Positions 10,126 to 20,041 are shown, counted from the first letter of the stretch. The stretch is DNA of 64,000 nt from Dehalococcoidales bacterium (GCA_016783135.1 JADHXC010000006.1:1-64000); one strand, 5' to 3'. The notes: a model not told the origin generated them from the letters alone. A program made the numbers and translations.

Positions 10126-10138
10126 ACTGCGAGAGCTT

Positions 10139-10223
10139 GTCATGGAAGAGATTGCCACGCCGCTTCCTCACTTTGTTCGGATAGCGGCCTGCTAGCAAAG
10201 CCAGCAGGTAAGCTCAGAATGAC
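10139..10223. repeat. REP-like intergenic element (GTCAT...AATGAC termini) with internal CCTGCTAGCAAAGCCAGCAGG hairpin
   Basis: gtcatggaagagattgcc...gctcagaatgac; resembles other intergenic copies in the window. Confidence 0.5.
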
Positions 10224-10300
10224 AGGTAGAAGATACACAGAACCACAGTCTGACACCAGCTAGTCAATCGGTAGAGATTTATGCTATATTTGGGACAGTT

Positions 10301-11206
10301 ATGGACGTATTGCTGGAGACAGACCTGCCCCTGCCACCGTTCGTTCGCGGTAAGGTGCGGGATACCTACGAGCTTGGTGACCGGCTGCTGATTGTCGCCA
10401 CCGACCGTATTTCCGCTTTCGATGTTGTCCTGCCCTGCGGTATTCCCGACAAGGGCCTGGTGCTCAACCAGCTATCCGCCTACTGGTTCAGAGAGACAGG
10501 TGGGCTGGTCACCAACCACGTGATTGAGGTAGTCCAAGATGTGGACTGCCTCGATGCCTACCTGCCGGTGAAAGACCGGTTCGACTATCCCTCCTACCTG
10601 ACCGGACGCTCAATGGTTGTACGCAAGGTGGAGCGCATTTCCGTGGAGTGTGTGGTCCGTGGCTACCTTGCCGGGTCCGGCTGGGTGGAATACCAGAAGA
10701 GCGGCAGCATCTGTGGAATCCCGTTGCCTGCGGGACTCCAGGAGAGCCAGGAGCTACCCGAGCCAATCTTCACCCCGACCACCAAAGCAGAAGAGGGGCA
10801 TGACCTGCCTTTGAGTATGGATGAGGTAAGAGGACAGATAGGAGAAGACCTGGCCGAAAAGCTCCGGGACAGGTGCATTACCCTCTACAATTTCGCACGG
10901 GAGCGTGCCCGTGCCAGGGGCATCATTATTGCCGATACCAAGATGGAGTTCGGCCTGGATAATGGTGAAATCGTGCTGATTGACGAGCTGCTGACCCCGG
11001 ACTCTAGCCGTTTCTGGCCGGCCGACCGGTACCAGGTGGGACGTTCACAGCCCAGCTATGACAAGCAGCCGGTGCGCGACTGGCTGGAGGCTTCCGGGTG
11101 GGACAAGACACCGCCGGCTCCGATGCTGACCGATGATGTCATAGAGAGCACCACGCAGAAATACCGGGAAGCCTATCGCAGGCTCACCGGAGAAGACCTG
11201 GCGTAA
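10301..11206 (+). CDS. purC: Phosphoribosylaminoimidazole-succinocarboxamide synthase
   Basis: FVRGKVRDTYELGDRLLIVATDRISAFDVVLP, ECVVRGYLAGSGWVEYQ. Confidence 0.95.
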   Translation: MDVLLETDLPLPPFVRGKVRDTYELGDRLLIVATDRISAFDVVLPCGIPDKGLVLNQLSAYWFRETGGLVTNHVIEVVQDVDCLDAYLPVKDRFDYPSYLTGRSMVVRKVERISVECVVRGYLAGSGWVEYQKSGSICGIPLPAGLQESQELPEPIFTPTTKAEEGHDLPLSMDEVRGQIGEDLAEKLRDRCITLYNFARERARARGIIIADTKMEFGLDNGEIVLIDELLTPDSSRFWPADRYQVGRSQPSYDKQPVRDWLEASGWDKTPPAPMLTDDVIESTTQKYREAYRRLTGEDLA

Positions 11207-11210
11207 TACC

Positions 11211-11431
11211 AGCAGGGTGATGAAAAACCTTTTCGACCAACCCCCGTGCGGCCCTTCTGGGCCGCCTTCCCCTTCCTGGCCAGGAAGGAGCCTTCTGCGG
11301 AAGGGGGTAAAGATTATGCCTGGGGATACCCCCAGGTCTGGGGGACACCCCCAGACCCTCGCCAAAGGAGGCTTCGGCCCCTCTCAGAAGAGGGGTGCCC
11401 CCTCTGGACTCTCCTTTTTCATCAGCCTGCT
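11211..11431. repeat. MITE-like repeat copy 1 with ~17-bp terminal inverted repeats
   Basis: Left agcagggtgatgaaaaa (11211-11227), right tttttcatcagcctgct (11415-11431); internal ctgggggacacccccag hairpin and cccctctggactc motif. Confidence 0.7.
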
Positions 11432-11558
11432 AAACTCTTTAGCCGGATAGCTGTGGTGAAAACTGTTCTTTTATAAGGTTCGGCGAGCTAACGAAGTGCT
11501 AGAGACACTACACTAGGGTAGTCGCAGGAAGCGGCTGGGCCAGGCTGATAAAAACCCG

Positions 11559-12146
11559 CTATTCCAACCGCTCCTTGGTACTGGGGAGGTCGCTACCCAA
11601 CCGCTCGTCAGTGCGGGTGGCCACATCCAGAGCACGACCTAGCGCCTTGAACAACGCTTCGGCCTTGTGGTGGTCATTGACACCATAGGCAATCCGGGCG
11701 TGCAGGTTCATTCTGGCCTCCGTGGCGAAGGACTCAAGGAAGTGACGTACGAGGTCGGTTGGGAACCCGAGCATGTCGTTGGCGCTGAAGGGCAACTCCA
11801 GCACGGTGTATCCCCGGCCGCTGATGTCGACGGCTATCGTGGCCAGGGCGTCGTCCATAGGCACAGAGGCATCGGCCATGCGGACAATGCCCCGCTTCTC
11901 ACCAAGCGCCTCGCCCAGGGCTTTGCCAAGACATATAGCGACGTCTTCGGTGAGGTGATGCTGGTCGTCCCCGGACGCACTTATCTCGAGGTCGAATCTG
12001 CCGTGTCGGGCTACCTGGGAGAGGAAGTGGTCCAGCATTTCGATGCCGGTGGATATCTGGTACTTGCCGGAACCGTCAATGACGAGTTCCAGTTTGATTT
12101 TAGTTTCCCCGGTCTCTCTCTCGATAATCGAACGTCTATCGGTCAC
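11559..12146 (-). CDS. hisB: Imidazoleglycerol-phosphate dehydratase
   Basis: [46 protein letters not shown] and [15 protein letters not shown]. Confidence 0.96.
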   Translation of the reverse strand: MTDRRSIIERETGETKIKLELVIDGSGKYQISTGIEMLDHFLSQVARHGRFDLEISASGDDQHHLTEDVAICLGKALGEALGEKRGIVRMADASVPMDDALATIAVDISGRGYTVLELPFSANDMLGFPTDLVRHFLESFATEARMNLHARIAYGVNDHHKAEALFKALGRALDVATRTDERLGSDLPSTKERLE

Positions 12147-12150
12147 GGCT

Positions 12151-13248
12151 TTAGCCTCCTATCTCGTGGAGTGTCCTGACCAGTGCGTCGGTATCTTCCG
12201 GTCTACCCACACTGACCCGAATGTAGTCCTTCAGTAGCGGCTGGTCGAAGTAGCGTACCAGGATACCCTTATCCCGCAGTCTCCGGTGCAGCTCGACGGC
12301 CTTTCCCCGGAGGACCTGGCAGAGAATAAAGTTGGCCACCGAGGGAATCGGTCGCAGCCATTCAATCTGCTTTAGTTCCTTGAAGAGCCGGTCTCTCTCG
12401 GTAACTATGGCCTTCACCCTCGCCATCAGATAATCGATGTCCTTGATCGATTCTTCCACGGCAATCCGGGCAGCGACATTGATATTGTACGGTATCTTGA
12501 TTCTCAGTAAGAAATCGGCAATATCTGCCGGGAAGAGACCGTAACCCAGCCGCAGGGCAGCAAGTCCGGCCCACTTGCTGAAGGTACGCAGCACCATCAG
12601 GTTCTCGTATCGGCCGACCAGCGGGGCGACAGTCTGCCCGCTGAACTCAAAGTAGGCCTCATCGACCATCACCGGTATGCCGGTGCCCACCAGCTCCAGG
12701 ATATCCTGAGGGGATGTCGCCGTGCCACTGGGGTTGTTCGGGTTGGCCAGAAAGATAATCTTCGTCTTTCCGCTGATGGCAGCTTTCACCGCGGCCACGT
12801 CCACGGCGTAGTCTTTGTCGCGTGGCACCTCGACGACCTTTCCCCCGCAGATCTCGGTGCTGAAACTATAGATACCGAAGGTCGGCACGCAGTTGATAAC
12901 CTCGTCGCCGGGGCTGAGGAGGAGGCGGAGGACGAGGTCTATCAGCCGGTTGCTGCCGCTTTCAGCGACAATGTGGCGGGCATCGACACCGGCATATCCT
13001 GCCAGCAGTTCCCGGATCCTCTCCTGCCCATCGTCGGGGTATATGTTGAAGTCCCGATAGCTGCCCAGTGCCTTGTTGACCCTCGGTGAGCAGCCGTAGG
13101 GGTTTTCGTTGGCGTCCAGCTTGATGATACTGTCGACCGGTACCTCAACTTTGCCCTCCAGCGTCTCCGGAGAGGTTGCCGCGGAGTATCCGCCGAAGCG
13201 GAGAAGCTCCGGTCGTATCAGCCTCCTCATTCCTGGTTCTTCAGGCAT
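12151..13248 (-). CDS. hisC: Histidinol-phosphate aminotransferase
   Basis: [45 protein letters not shown]. Confidence 0.95.
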   Translation of the reverse strand: MPEEPGMRRLIRPELLRFGGYSAATSPETLEGKVEVPVDSIIKLDANENPYGCSPRVNKALGSYRDFNIYPDDGQERIRELLAGYAGVDARHIVAESGSNRLIDLVLRLLLSPGDEVINCVPTFGIYSFSTEICGGKVVEVPRDKDYAVDVAAVKAAISGKTKIIFLANPNNPSGTATSPQDILELVGTGIPVMVDEAYFEFSGQTVAPLVGRYENLMVLRTFSKWAGLAALRLGYGLFPADIADFLLRIKIPYNINVAARIAVEESIKDIDYLMARVKAIVTERDRLFKELKQIEWLRPIPSVANFILCQVLRGKAVELHRRLRDKGILVRYFDQPLLKDYIRVSVGRPEDTDALVRTLHEIGG

Positions 13249-13972
13249 TGCGCTTCTTCCGTGTCTTCATTCCCGGCGGGCAGACCCGCATACACTCCGA
13301 GCAGCCACCGGCAGCAGTACGATAGCCATTGCAGGCGAACTTGTCAATGCGGTAAGGTTCGCCCGGCGACGGTTCCTTGATTGCTCCTGCGGGGCAGATA
13401 TCGATGCACTTCCGGCACCGCTCACAGTTGAAGACGACCTTGCTCTCTCCACCGGATTCCAGTTCCGCTTCGGTGAGACAGACTCCCAGCCTCATCCTGG
13501 GTCCGTACTCCGGCGTTATCAGCAGGCTGTGCCAGCCGAGTCTGCCCAATCCGGCAGCCTGTGCGGCGTGCTTGTAGGAGAAGATTGCCATCATGAACCG
13601 GTCGTCGGTCGGGCAATCTGTCGCCGGGAGGGGCAGGGTTGAGTACCCTGCATTCCTCATTGCGCGGGCGAAGTCGTAGGCCGCCCACGTCAGCTTGCCG
13701 TAGAGGTGGGCGCCGTCCGTGTTGAGCAGGTCCGTTGTCGAGGCGGCGCCCTGTATTCTCGTCGGTGAAGACAGGTCCAGTACCTCGCGCATAATCTCCA
13801 TGCTGAAGACGACCACTGACTTTGCAGCCGGCAACAGGACGCGCGCTGTCTCCTCCAGCTTTGTTCCCTTCCAATCAGCCAGACTGGCGACGCCCACCAG
13901 GTCCACCTCAAGGTCGGGTTCAATGCGCTGCAGGATACCATCTGCTACGGACATCTTGCTTTGCCTCGTCAT
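13241..13972 (-). CDS. Epoxyqueuosine reductase-like 4Fe-4S protein inside the his operon
   Basis: GLGRLGWHSLLITPEYGPRMRLGVCLTEAEL and CERCRKCIDICPAGAI...CNGYRTAAGGCSECMRVCPPG. Confidence 0.8.
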   Translation of the reverse strand: MTRQSKMSVADGILQRIEPDLEVDLVGVASLADWKGTKLEETARVLLPAAKSVVVFSMEIMREVLDLSSPTRIQGAASTTDLLNTDGAHLYGKLTWAAYDFARAMRNAGYSTLPLPATDCPTDDRFMMAIFSYKHAAQAAGLGRLGWHSLLITPEYGPRMRLGVCLTEAELESGGESKVVFNCERCRKCIDICPAGAIKEPSPGEPYRIDKFACNGYRTAAGGCSECMRVCPPGMKTRKKRNA

Positions 13973-15255
13973 TTCGTGTCTCTCTCCTTCAACCGTCTCT
14001 CCACCGCCCGCACGTGGGCGTCGAATCCCTCGAAGTCGGCGATAGCCATTGCCGCCGGTCCAAGCTCTGCCAGACTGTTCTGGTCAACGGAAATCACATT
14101 GGTGAGCCTGACGAAATCGAGAACACTCAGTGGCGAACTGAAGCGCGCCGTACCCTGAGTGGGCAGGACGTGACTCGGCCCTTCTACGTAGTCGCCCAGT
14201 ACCACGGTGCCCTTCTCCCCCAGGATGATGCACCCTGCGTTGGACAGGCGGTCCAGATACGATTCCGCCCTGTCAACCATCAGAAGCAGGTGCTCGGGGG
14301 CGTACAGGTTTGCCAATTCTACTGCCTCGTCCATACTGGACACCAGCACTATCTTCCCGTTCTGCTCCAGGGATGCGGCGGCGATTTTCTTTCGTGACAG
14401 CTGCTGGAGCTGCCGAGTAACTTCTTCCGTTACCCTTTCGGCGAGTTCCGCCGAGGTTGTCACCAGTATAGCTTCCGCCAGTTCGTCGTGCTCTGCCTGG
14501 GCCAGCAGGTCGGCGGCGCAGTACTCCGGGTCTGCCGTTTCATCGGCGATGATGAGCACCTCGGATGGCCCCTGGAGGGCATCGATGCCAACCGTCCCGA
14601 AGAGCAGCTTCTTGGCGAGCATAACGTAGATATTGCCCGGACCGCAGACCTTGTCCACACGGGGGACCGACTCGGTGCCGAGGGCCAGGGCGGCAATCGC
14701 CTGCGCTCCACCGATGGAGAAGATACGGTCAACCCCGGCAATATCCGCGGCCACCAGTGTCGCTGCGGGCAGGGTGCCATCGGGGCCGCGCGGCGTGGCC
14801 AGAGTAACCTCCGGGACTCCGGCAACCTTCGCCGGTACCGCCGTCATCAGCAGGGATGACGGGTAGGGGGCAGTCCCGTGAGGAGCATAGATACCAACCC
14901 GGTTCAGAGGGCGTACCAGCCAGTTGAGGCCGGGGCCTCCGGTCCCGGATTGGACAACCTTCATCTGCGCGGCATGGAAGGCCCGTATCCTTTTGGCGGC
15001 CAGCTTGAGCGCGGACAGAAGCTCGGGGGACAGTTGCTTGCCGGCGGCAGCAATCTCATCTCTGCTGACTTCGAGGGAGTCCAGCGCCACCCCGTCGAAT
15101 TTCTGTGTGTACTCCCGAACGGCAGTGTCCCCACGGCTGGACACGTCGTTGATTATCCGCCGGACGGCCTGTTCGCGCTCGTCCGTATCCAGACTGAAGG
15201 AAATCCCCCGCGATAGCGCCTTTCTGCCGGCCTCAAGGCCCCTGATAGTCTGCAT
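13969..15255 (-). CDS. hisD: Histidinol dehydrogenase
   Basis: GPGNIYVMLAKKLLFGTVGIDALQGPSEVLIIADETADPEYCAADLLAQAEHD; likely ATG at 15255 rather than the ORF-track start. Confidence 0.95.
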   Translation of the reverse strand: MQTIRGLEAGRKALSRGISFSLDTDEREQAVRRIINDVSSRGDTAVREYTQKFDGVALDSLEVSRDEIAAAGKQLSPELLSALKLAAKRIRAFHAAQMKVVQSGTGGPGLNWLVRPLNRVGIYAPHGTAPYPSSLLMTAVPAKVAGVPEVTLATPRGPDGTLPAATLVAADIAGVDRIFSIGGAQAIAALALGTESVPRVDKVCGPGNIYVMLAKKLLFGTVGIDALQGPSEVLIIADETADPEYCAADLLAQAEHDELAEAILVTTSAELAERVTEEVTRQLQQLSRKKIAAASLEQNGKIVLVSSMDEAVELANLYAPEHLLLMVDRAESYLDRLSNAGCIILGEKGTVVLGDYVEGPSHVLPTQGTARFSSPLSVLDFVRLTNVISVDQNSLAELGPAAMAIADFEGFDAHVRAVERRLKERDTK

Positions 15256-15256
15256 C

Positions 15257-16672
15257 TCAGCTACCCTCCACGGCAACCCGCAGGGACTCAACGAGGGACA
15301 TTATCCTCTCCTGCTTGACCGGACCGGGTGTGCCGTCTTTACCACCGATAAGGCAGGTGGTCGATTCAAACAGGGTATCGATAATCTTGAGGTTGTGCCT
15401 GGCTATCGTCCGACCGGTCTCGGTGTTCTCGATAAGCATATCGGCATCCTCGGGCAGAAAGGCTTCAGTAGCTCCCCAGGTAGGTATTATCCTGTACATG
15501 CCGAGGCGGTTCTCCCTGGCATATCTGTCAGCGATATTCACGTATTCGGAGGCAACCCGGAAAGGCTCGGTGCGCCCGGCGACGAACTGCCTCAGGCCGT
15601 AGACATCGTCTGCGGGAATATTCTGGCTGACCACGGCCACCATTCTCACCCTGCCTGATTTGAGGTCAAGCAACTCTCTGACCGGACTGCCCGGGAACAT
15701 GGTGAGATGGTCGGTCAGCCAGTCGCGACCGGTGATGGCCATATCAAAGTTGCCGTTAGCTACCTGCAATGGCATGTCCTGCGGCCGGATTACCTTAATC
15801 ACCACACCATCCAGGCTGGTCTCGGGACGGCGGTTGCCATTGGCCGAAGGGTAGTCCTGCACCCGGATACCCGCCCTCGCCAGGAGTTCTGCTGTCGGGG
15901 CCTGCTGGTGTCCGTCAGGCAGGGCAAGGCGCACAGTATTTTCTCCGGCTGTCCAGGGTGCGGATGGGACGGCAGATTCTCCGGCAGGAACCTTACGTGC
16001 GAGGTGTTTCTGTTCTGTCGGTATCCCGCCGTTCAGGGAGTCCATGATGTCACTCAGGTCCTTCTTCTCCCAACTGCTCTTATTGGCAATCAGGAAAGCG
16101 CTGTGGTTCAGCAAGGTGCTTACGTGTGCCAGACCGCAGACAATAAGCTCCTCCTCTGTCGTACGCGATACCAGGGCCAGCATAGCGCTTTCCGGAGGGT
16201 AGACCTCGGCGGCTCCCCACAGGGGAAAGATGCTGAACCGGCGTAATCGTAGATTCAGGGAGAGGTACTCCGCCAGGTTGGGGTACTCACTGGCAATGCG
16301 TATCATCCCGTCTTCCGAGCGGAGTTCTGCCAGGGTGGGCACCGGTTGAGACCGGCTGGTTGCCAGGCAGAGGACACCGCCGCCATATCCCAGGTCCCTT
16401 ATCTTGACCAGGGCGGAACTCGGGTACTTGACGGAAAGCTCCTCTACCCAATCGAGTCCGCAGATGCCCATGTCGTAGTTGCCCACCGCTACCTGGATGG
16501 GGATGTCCCGCTCGTTGAAGACCTTGGCCTGGAGGTCGGGGAAACGCTTTGACTCGAGGCGGTAGCTGTGCATGCTCCGGTTGTATCTCCCCAGCCCCCA
16601 GTCGGCCTGCTTGAGTAGGACTGCCGTCTCTTCGAGGAGACGGCCCTTGGGCAGAGCTATCCTAACCGGCAC
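15257..16672 (-). CDS. hisG: Tandem double-domain ATP phosphoribosyltransferase (two short-form HisG domains in one ORF)
   Basis: Domain 1 VPVRIALPKGRLLEETAVLLKQADWGL...; domain 2 NTVRLALPDGHQQAPTAELLARAGI...DMLIENTETGRTIARHNLKIIDTL; GTG at 16672 overlaps the hisZ-like 3' end. Confidence 0.9.
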   Translation of the reverse strand: MPVRIALPKGRLLEETAVLLKQADWGLGRYNRSMHSYRLESKRFPDLQAKVFNERDIPIQVAVGNYDMGICGLDWVEELSVKYPSSALVKIRDLGYGGGVLCLATSRSQPVPTLAELRSEDGMIRIASEYPNLAEYLSLNLRLRRFSIFPLWGAAEVYPPESAMLALVSRTTEEELIVCGLAHVSTLLNHSAFLIANKSSWEKKDLSDIMDSLNGGIPTEQKHLARKVPAGESAVPSAPWTAGENTVRLALPDGHQQAPTAELLARAGIRVQDYPSANGNRRPETSLDGVVIKVIRPQDMPLQVANGNFDMAITGRDWLTDHLTMFPGSPVRELLDLKSGRVRMVAVVSQNIPADDVYGLRQFVAGRTEPFRVASEYVNIADRYARENRLGMYRIIPTWGATEAFLPEDADMLIENTETGRTIARHNLKIIDTLFESTTCLIGGKDGTPGPVKQERIMSLVESLRVAVEGS

Positions 16673-17915
16673 CTTTTCCCCCCAGCAGCACCACAACCTC
16701 ATCGATGTTGATAGCTTCAGACCTTTTCTGGCTGGTGAGGTCGGTAACTGCGAACTGTAGCGGCTGGCTCTGAACGTCAACCACCCACCTCAGGTCGGTC
16801 AATGCCTGCCCACCGAGGTCGAGTTCCGCGGCGTAGCCGGCATCCCGAAGACACCTGGCGACCCGGAAGCTCTCCCGCACCGTTTCGGACCGGTCTTCTA
16901 CGTACCTGATGAGCACTCTTTCCGGAAGTTGCCCATCCAGGGCCTCCGGCGTTATCAAATCCATGAGATTGTCGACATACAGGGCAAAACCGGATGCCGG
17001 GACCTGCTGGCCACCTATCAGGGGGATAAGGTCATCATACCTGCCGCCGCCGGCGACTACCTCTTCACCGGCAAAGACCTGGAAAATCACTCCGGTGTAA
17101 TACTCGAAGCCCCTTCCCGAAGCGATGTCAATCCGGTAGTCGTAGCCGAGGGTTTCCAGGAGGTCGACTGTGTCTATGAAGTTGTTCAGGGCGGGCTCGA
17201 ACTCGGGCAGGTCCCGATTGAACAGGGACTTCAGGTTGCGGAGGAATCCCGGCGATTGCCCCTTGAGGTCGAGCAGGGGAGTCAGCGTCTCACTCAGCTC
17301 CGGTGTCCTTACCGTCAGCCCGGTAAGTGCAGTCTGGTCCCCATCCAGAATCCGGTCAAATACCGACGCCTGTTCCTGTGGGCTCAGTCCGAACCTGGTG
17401 AGAAGCGCCCGTATCAGACCGGAGTGAGAAAGCCTCAGCTCCATCTTCTTGAGGCCGAGTTTCTGGAGCACGTCCATGGCCAGGGTTATCAGTTCCACGT
17501 CCGCCACGGTAGAGCCGGCACCTATCAGTTCCACACCGCACTGCCATATCTCGCGGTTCTCCTTGCCGGTCTCCTCGAAGATGAAGATGTTGGCCACATA
17601 GAAGAGTCTGGCCAACCCCGACTCTCCCAGTGAGTCAATATAGGACCTGGCCACCGGAATGGTGGCGTCCGGCCTGAGTACCACCCTCTCACCGCTCCAG
17701 CCGTCCCAGTCGAGGAAGGAGTACACCTTGCTCAGTTTCCCCGGAGTGAGTGTTCCTGTGGAAGTAAACAGGTGCAGGTACTCAAGGGTGGGAGTCCTTA
17801 TTTCCTGATAGCCCCCCTTGAGGCAGCAGTCCCGGAAGCCCCCCTCTATGAGACGGAACCTGTTCATCTCTTCCGGTGACAGGTCTCTGGTCCCCTTGCA
17901 TTTCTGGACTCTCAT
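16662..17915 (-). CDS. hisZ: ATP phosphoribosyltransferase regulatory subunit / HisRS-like (HisZ)
   Basis: GTRDLSPEEMNRFRLIEGGFRDCCLKGGYQEIRTPTLEYLHLF, class II aaRS-like core, next to short-form HisG. Confidence 0.85.
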   Translation of the reverse strand: MRVQKCKGTRDLSPEEMNRFRLIEGGFRDCCLKGGYQEIRTPTLEYLHLFTSTGTLTPGKLSKVYSFLDWDGWSGERVVLRPDATIPVARSYIDSLGESGLARLFYVANIFIFEETGKENREIWQCGVELIGAGSTVADVELITLAMDVLQKLGLKKMELRLSHSGLIRALLTRFGLSPQEQASVFDRILDGDQTALTGLTVRTPELSETLTPLLDLKGQSPGFLRNLKSLFNRDLPEFEPALNNFIDTVDLLETLGYDYRIDIASGRGFEYYTGVIFQVFAGEEVVAGGGRYDDLIPLIGGQQVPASGFALYVDNLMDLITPEALDGQLPERVLIRYVEDRSETVRESFRVARCLRDAGYAAELDLGGQALTDLRWVVDVQSQPLQFAVTDLTSQKRSEAINIDEVVVLLGGKGAG

Positions 17916-18023
17916 GCGATATCCTTCACGAAGCTCAGGTGATTATTCAATTCTACACCACTTTAACCGGGCACTCAACGTCCGATGTTGAATCGGGATT
18001 AGCCCCATGATATCATCAAGGGT

Positions 18024-19370
18024 ATGATACACCGACGGACTGTCCGGGCCACACTTCGAGCAGTACGCATACTGTTGCTACTGGGCCTTATCAGCCTGGC
18101 ATCTACCGCTATGGTGACCCGGGCGGCGGCACCGACGATTTTCATCCTTGAAGTCAAGGGGATTATCAATCCCGTCTCGGCGGACTACGTCAGCCGCGGC
18201 ATACAAGAAGCGGAAGAGGCTGGAGCCACCGCCTGTATCATCCAGATGGACACACCGGGCGGACTGGATACCGCGATGCGTGATATCGTCCAGGATATCG
18301 TCAATGCGCGTATTCCGGTGGTAGTCTATGTTTCCCCCTCCGGGGCACGGGCGGCTTCGGCAGGGGCCTTCATAACTGTAGCTGCCCACGTTGCTGTTAT
18401 GGCACCGAACACGGCAATCGGGGCGGCCAGTCCGGTGTCCATCGGGGCCGAGGGTGAGGAACAGATGTCCGAGACGATGCAGGAGAAGGTACTGAATGAT
18501 GCCGCCGCCTACATCAGGAGCATTGCCGAAGCCCACGGACGCAACATGGACTGGGCGGAGCGGGCGGTCAGGGAAGCCGTCTCCGCCACCGAGCAGGAAG
18601 CCCTGGAGCTCAACGTTATTGACCTGGTTGCTCCCGACCTCGCATCACTCATATTGCAGCTCGATGGCTGGGAAACCACTCTTCTGGGTGGCACGGTAGT
18701 GACGATAGAGACTGCGGGCGCCATCCTGCACCACATGGAGATGAGCTGGGTGGAGGAGTTTCTCTTCGCCATCACGGACCCGAACATCGCCTATGTGCTC
18801 CTCGGCCTGGCCTCCCTCGGTCTCTTTGTTGAGATATCGAACCCCGGTCTCATCTTCCCCGGTGTTGTCGGTGGTATATGTGCGATACTGGCTTTCTATT
18901 CGCTGGGGAACCTGCCGGTGAACATTGCCGGGATTTTGCTGGTGGTGGGAGCGTTTGGTCTCTTCATCGCCGAGGTATTCACCAGCAGCTTCGGGTTGCT
19001 GACCGGTGGGGGTGTAATTGCCCTGGTACTGGGCTCGTTGATACTGTTCAAGGGAGGGCCACTCTTCCAGGTGAACCCGTGGCTGATTGGCATCGCCGCT
19101 ACCTGCATCGGTGCGCTGGCCGCATTCGTGGTTACCCGCGTGCTGTCTGTGCATAAACGGCAGCCGTCTACCGGATGGGAAGAGCTGGTCGGCAAGACTG
19201 CCGTGGTCAAGGTAGCCCTGGCCCCGGAGGGGACCGTCCTGTACAAGGGTGAACGCTGGACGGCGGTCTCGGAGGAAGGCCGGGTGAAACCCGGAGAGAA
19301 TGTGGTTATCAATCGGGTAGATAGCCTGAAGCTATACGTCACGAAGCTACCGAAAGAAACCAGCGAATGA
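18024..19370 (+). CDS. NfeD-family membrane protein with ClpP-like serine protease domain
   Basis: ILEVKGIINPVSADYVSRGIQEAEEAGATACIIQMDTPGG, SPSGARAASAGAFITVAAHVAVMAPNTAIGAASPV; C-terminal OB-like domain. Confidence 0.93.
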   Translation: MIHRRTVRATLRAVRILLLLGLISLASTAMVTRAAAPTIFILEVKGIINPVSADYVSRGIQEAEEAGATACIIQMDTPGGLDTAMRDIVQDIVNARIPVVVYVSPSGARAASAGAFITVAAHVAVMAPNTAIGAASPVSIGAEGEEQMSETMQEKVLNDAAAYIRSIAEAHGRNMDWAERAVREAVSATEQEALELNVIDLVAPDLASLILQLDGWETTLLGGTVVTIETAGAILHHMEMSWVEEFLFAITDPNIAYVLLGLASLGLFVEISNPGLIFPGVVGGICAILAFYSLGNLPVNIAGILLVVGAFGLFIAEVFTSSFGLLTGGGVIALVLGSLILFKGGPLFQVNPWLIGIAATCIGALAAFVVTRVLSVHKRQPSTGWEELVGKTAVVKVALAPEGTVLYKGERWTAVSEEGRVKPGENVVINRVDSLKLYVTKLPKETSE

Positions 19371-19382
19371 AGAGGAACGAAA

Positions 19383-19682
19383 TTGAGCCCGGTTGTTATC
19401 GTTGGTATCGTCGTCTTCGTATTGCTGGCCGTGCTTCTGTGGTCGCAACTGGTAGAAGTGTTCCAGACTTTGAGAGCTGTCTTCCGTAGACCGCTAACCG
19501 GGAAGGAAGCGTTGAGAGGAAAGACAGCCACTGTCAGGACGGCGCTGGAACCTGAAGGGACTGTCTCTCTTGAAGGTGAGCTCTGGAAGGCAGTATCGCA
19601 GGAAGGGTATATTGAAGTTGGGGTAACAGTTGAAATAAGAAAGATTGAAGGCCTTAAGCTCTTTGTGATCAGGAAGGTATAA
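19383..19682 (+). CDS. Short NfeD C-terminal (OB-fold) membrane protein
   Basis: TTG-type start region at about 19383; LRGKTATVRTALEPEGTVSLEGELWKAVSQEGYIEVGVTVEIRKIEGLKLFV parallels the upstream NfeD C-terminus. Confidence 0.8.
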   Translation: MSPVVIVGIVVFVLLAVLLWSQLVEVFQTLRAVFRRPLTGKEALRGKTATVRTALEPEGTVSLEGELWKAVSQEGYIEVGVTVEIRKIEGLKLFVIRKV

Positions 19683-19694
19683 GGAGGTATTTCA

Positions 19695-20018
19695 TTGCCT
19701 GATTTTATGGTTGATTGGTTTGAGATGGAGCCGTGGGGAATTGCCCTTATCGTGGTACTCGTTGTTGCCTTCCTGGCGCTTGTTATCTGGCGGGGAATCC
19801 TTGTACATCGCCAACGAATATCTGCCGGTAGCGAGGACCTGGTTGGGAAGACGGCCATGGTCAGGAATGCCCTCCAGCCCGAGGGTACGGTCTTCATTCT
19901 GGGAGAACTATGGACAGCAGTTTCAGAGGAGGGTAGTGTGGAACCCGGGGAGAAGGTGGTTATTACCGGAGTCGACAATCTGGTACTGCGTGTGATACCA
20001 TCACGTGAGAAGAAGTAG
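19695..20018 (+). CDS. Short NfeD C-terminal (OB-fold) membrane protein, second copy
   Basis: LVGKTAMVRNALQPEGTVFILGELWTAVSEEGSVEPGEKVVITGVDNLVLRV. Confidence 0.8.
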   Translation: MPDFMVDWFEMEPWGIALIVVLVVAFLALVIWRGILVHRQRISAGSEDLVGKTAMVRNALQPEGTVFILGELWTAVSEEGSVEPGEKVVITGVDNLVLRVIPSREKK

Positions 20019-20041
20019 AGTAAACCAGAGGAGGTAAGTGA

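Noticed and set aside
11217-11476. ORFs of 76-77 aa after purC
   Set aside because: Translations of the hairpin-rich MITE-like repeat
18896-19978. 360-aa minus-strand ORF across the NfeD genes
   Set aside because: Ser/Thr/Pro-rich antisense translation over several clear plus-strand genes
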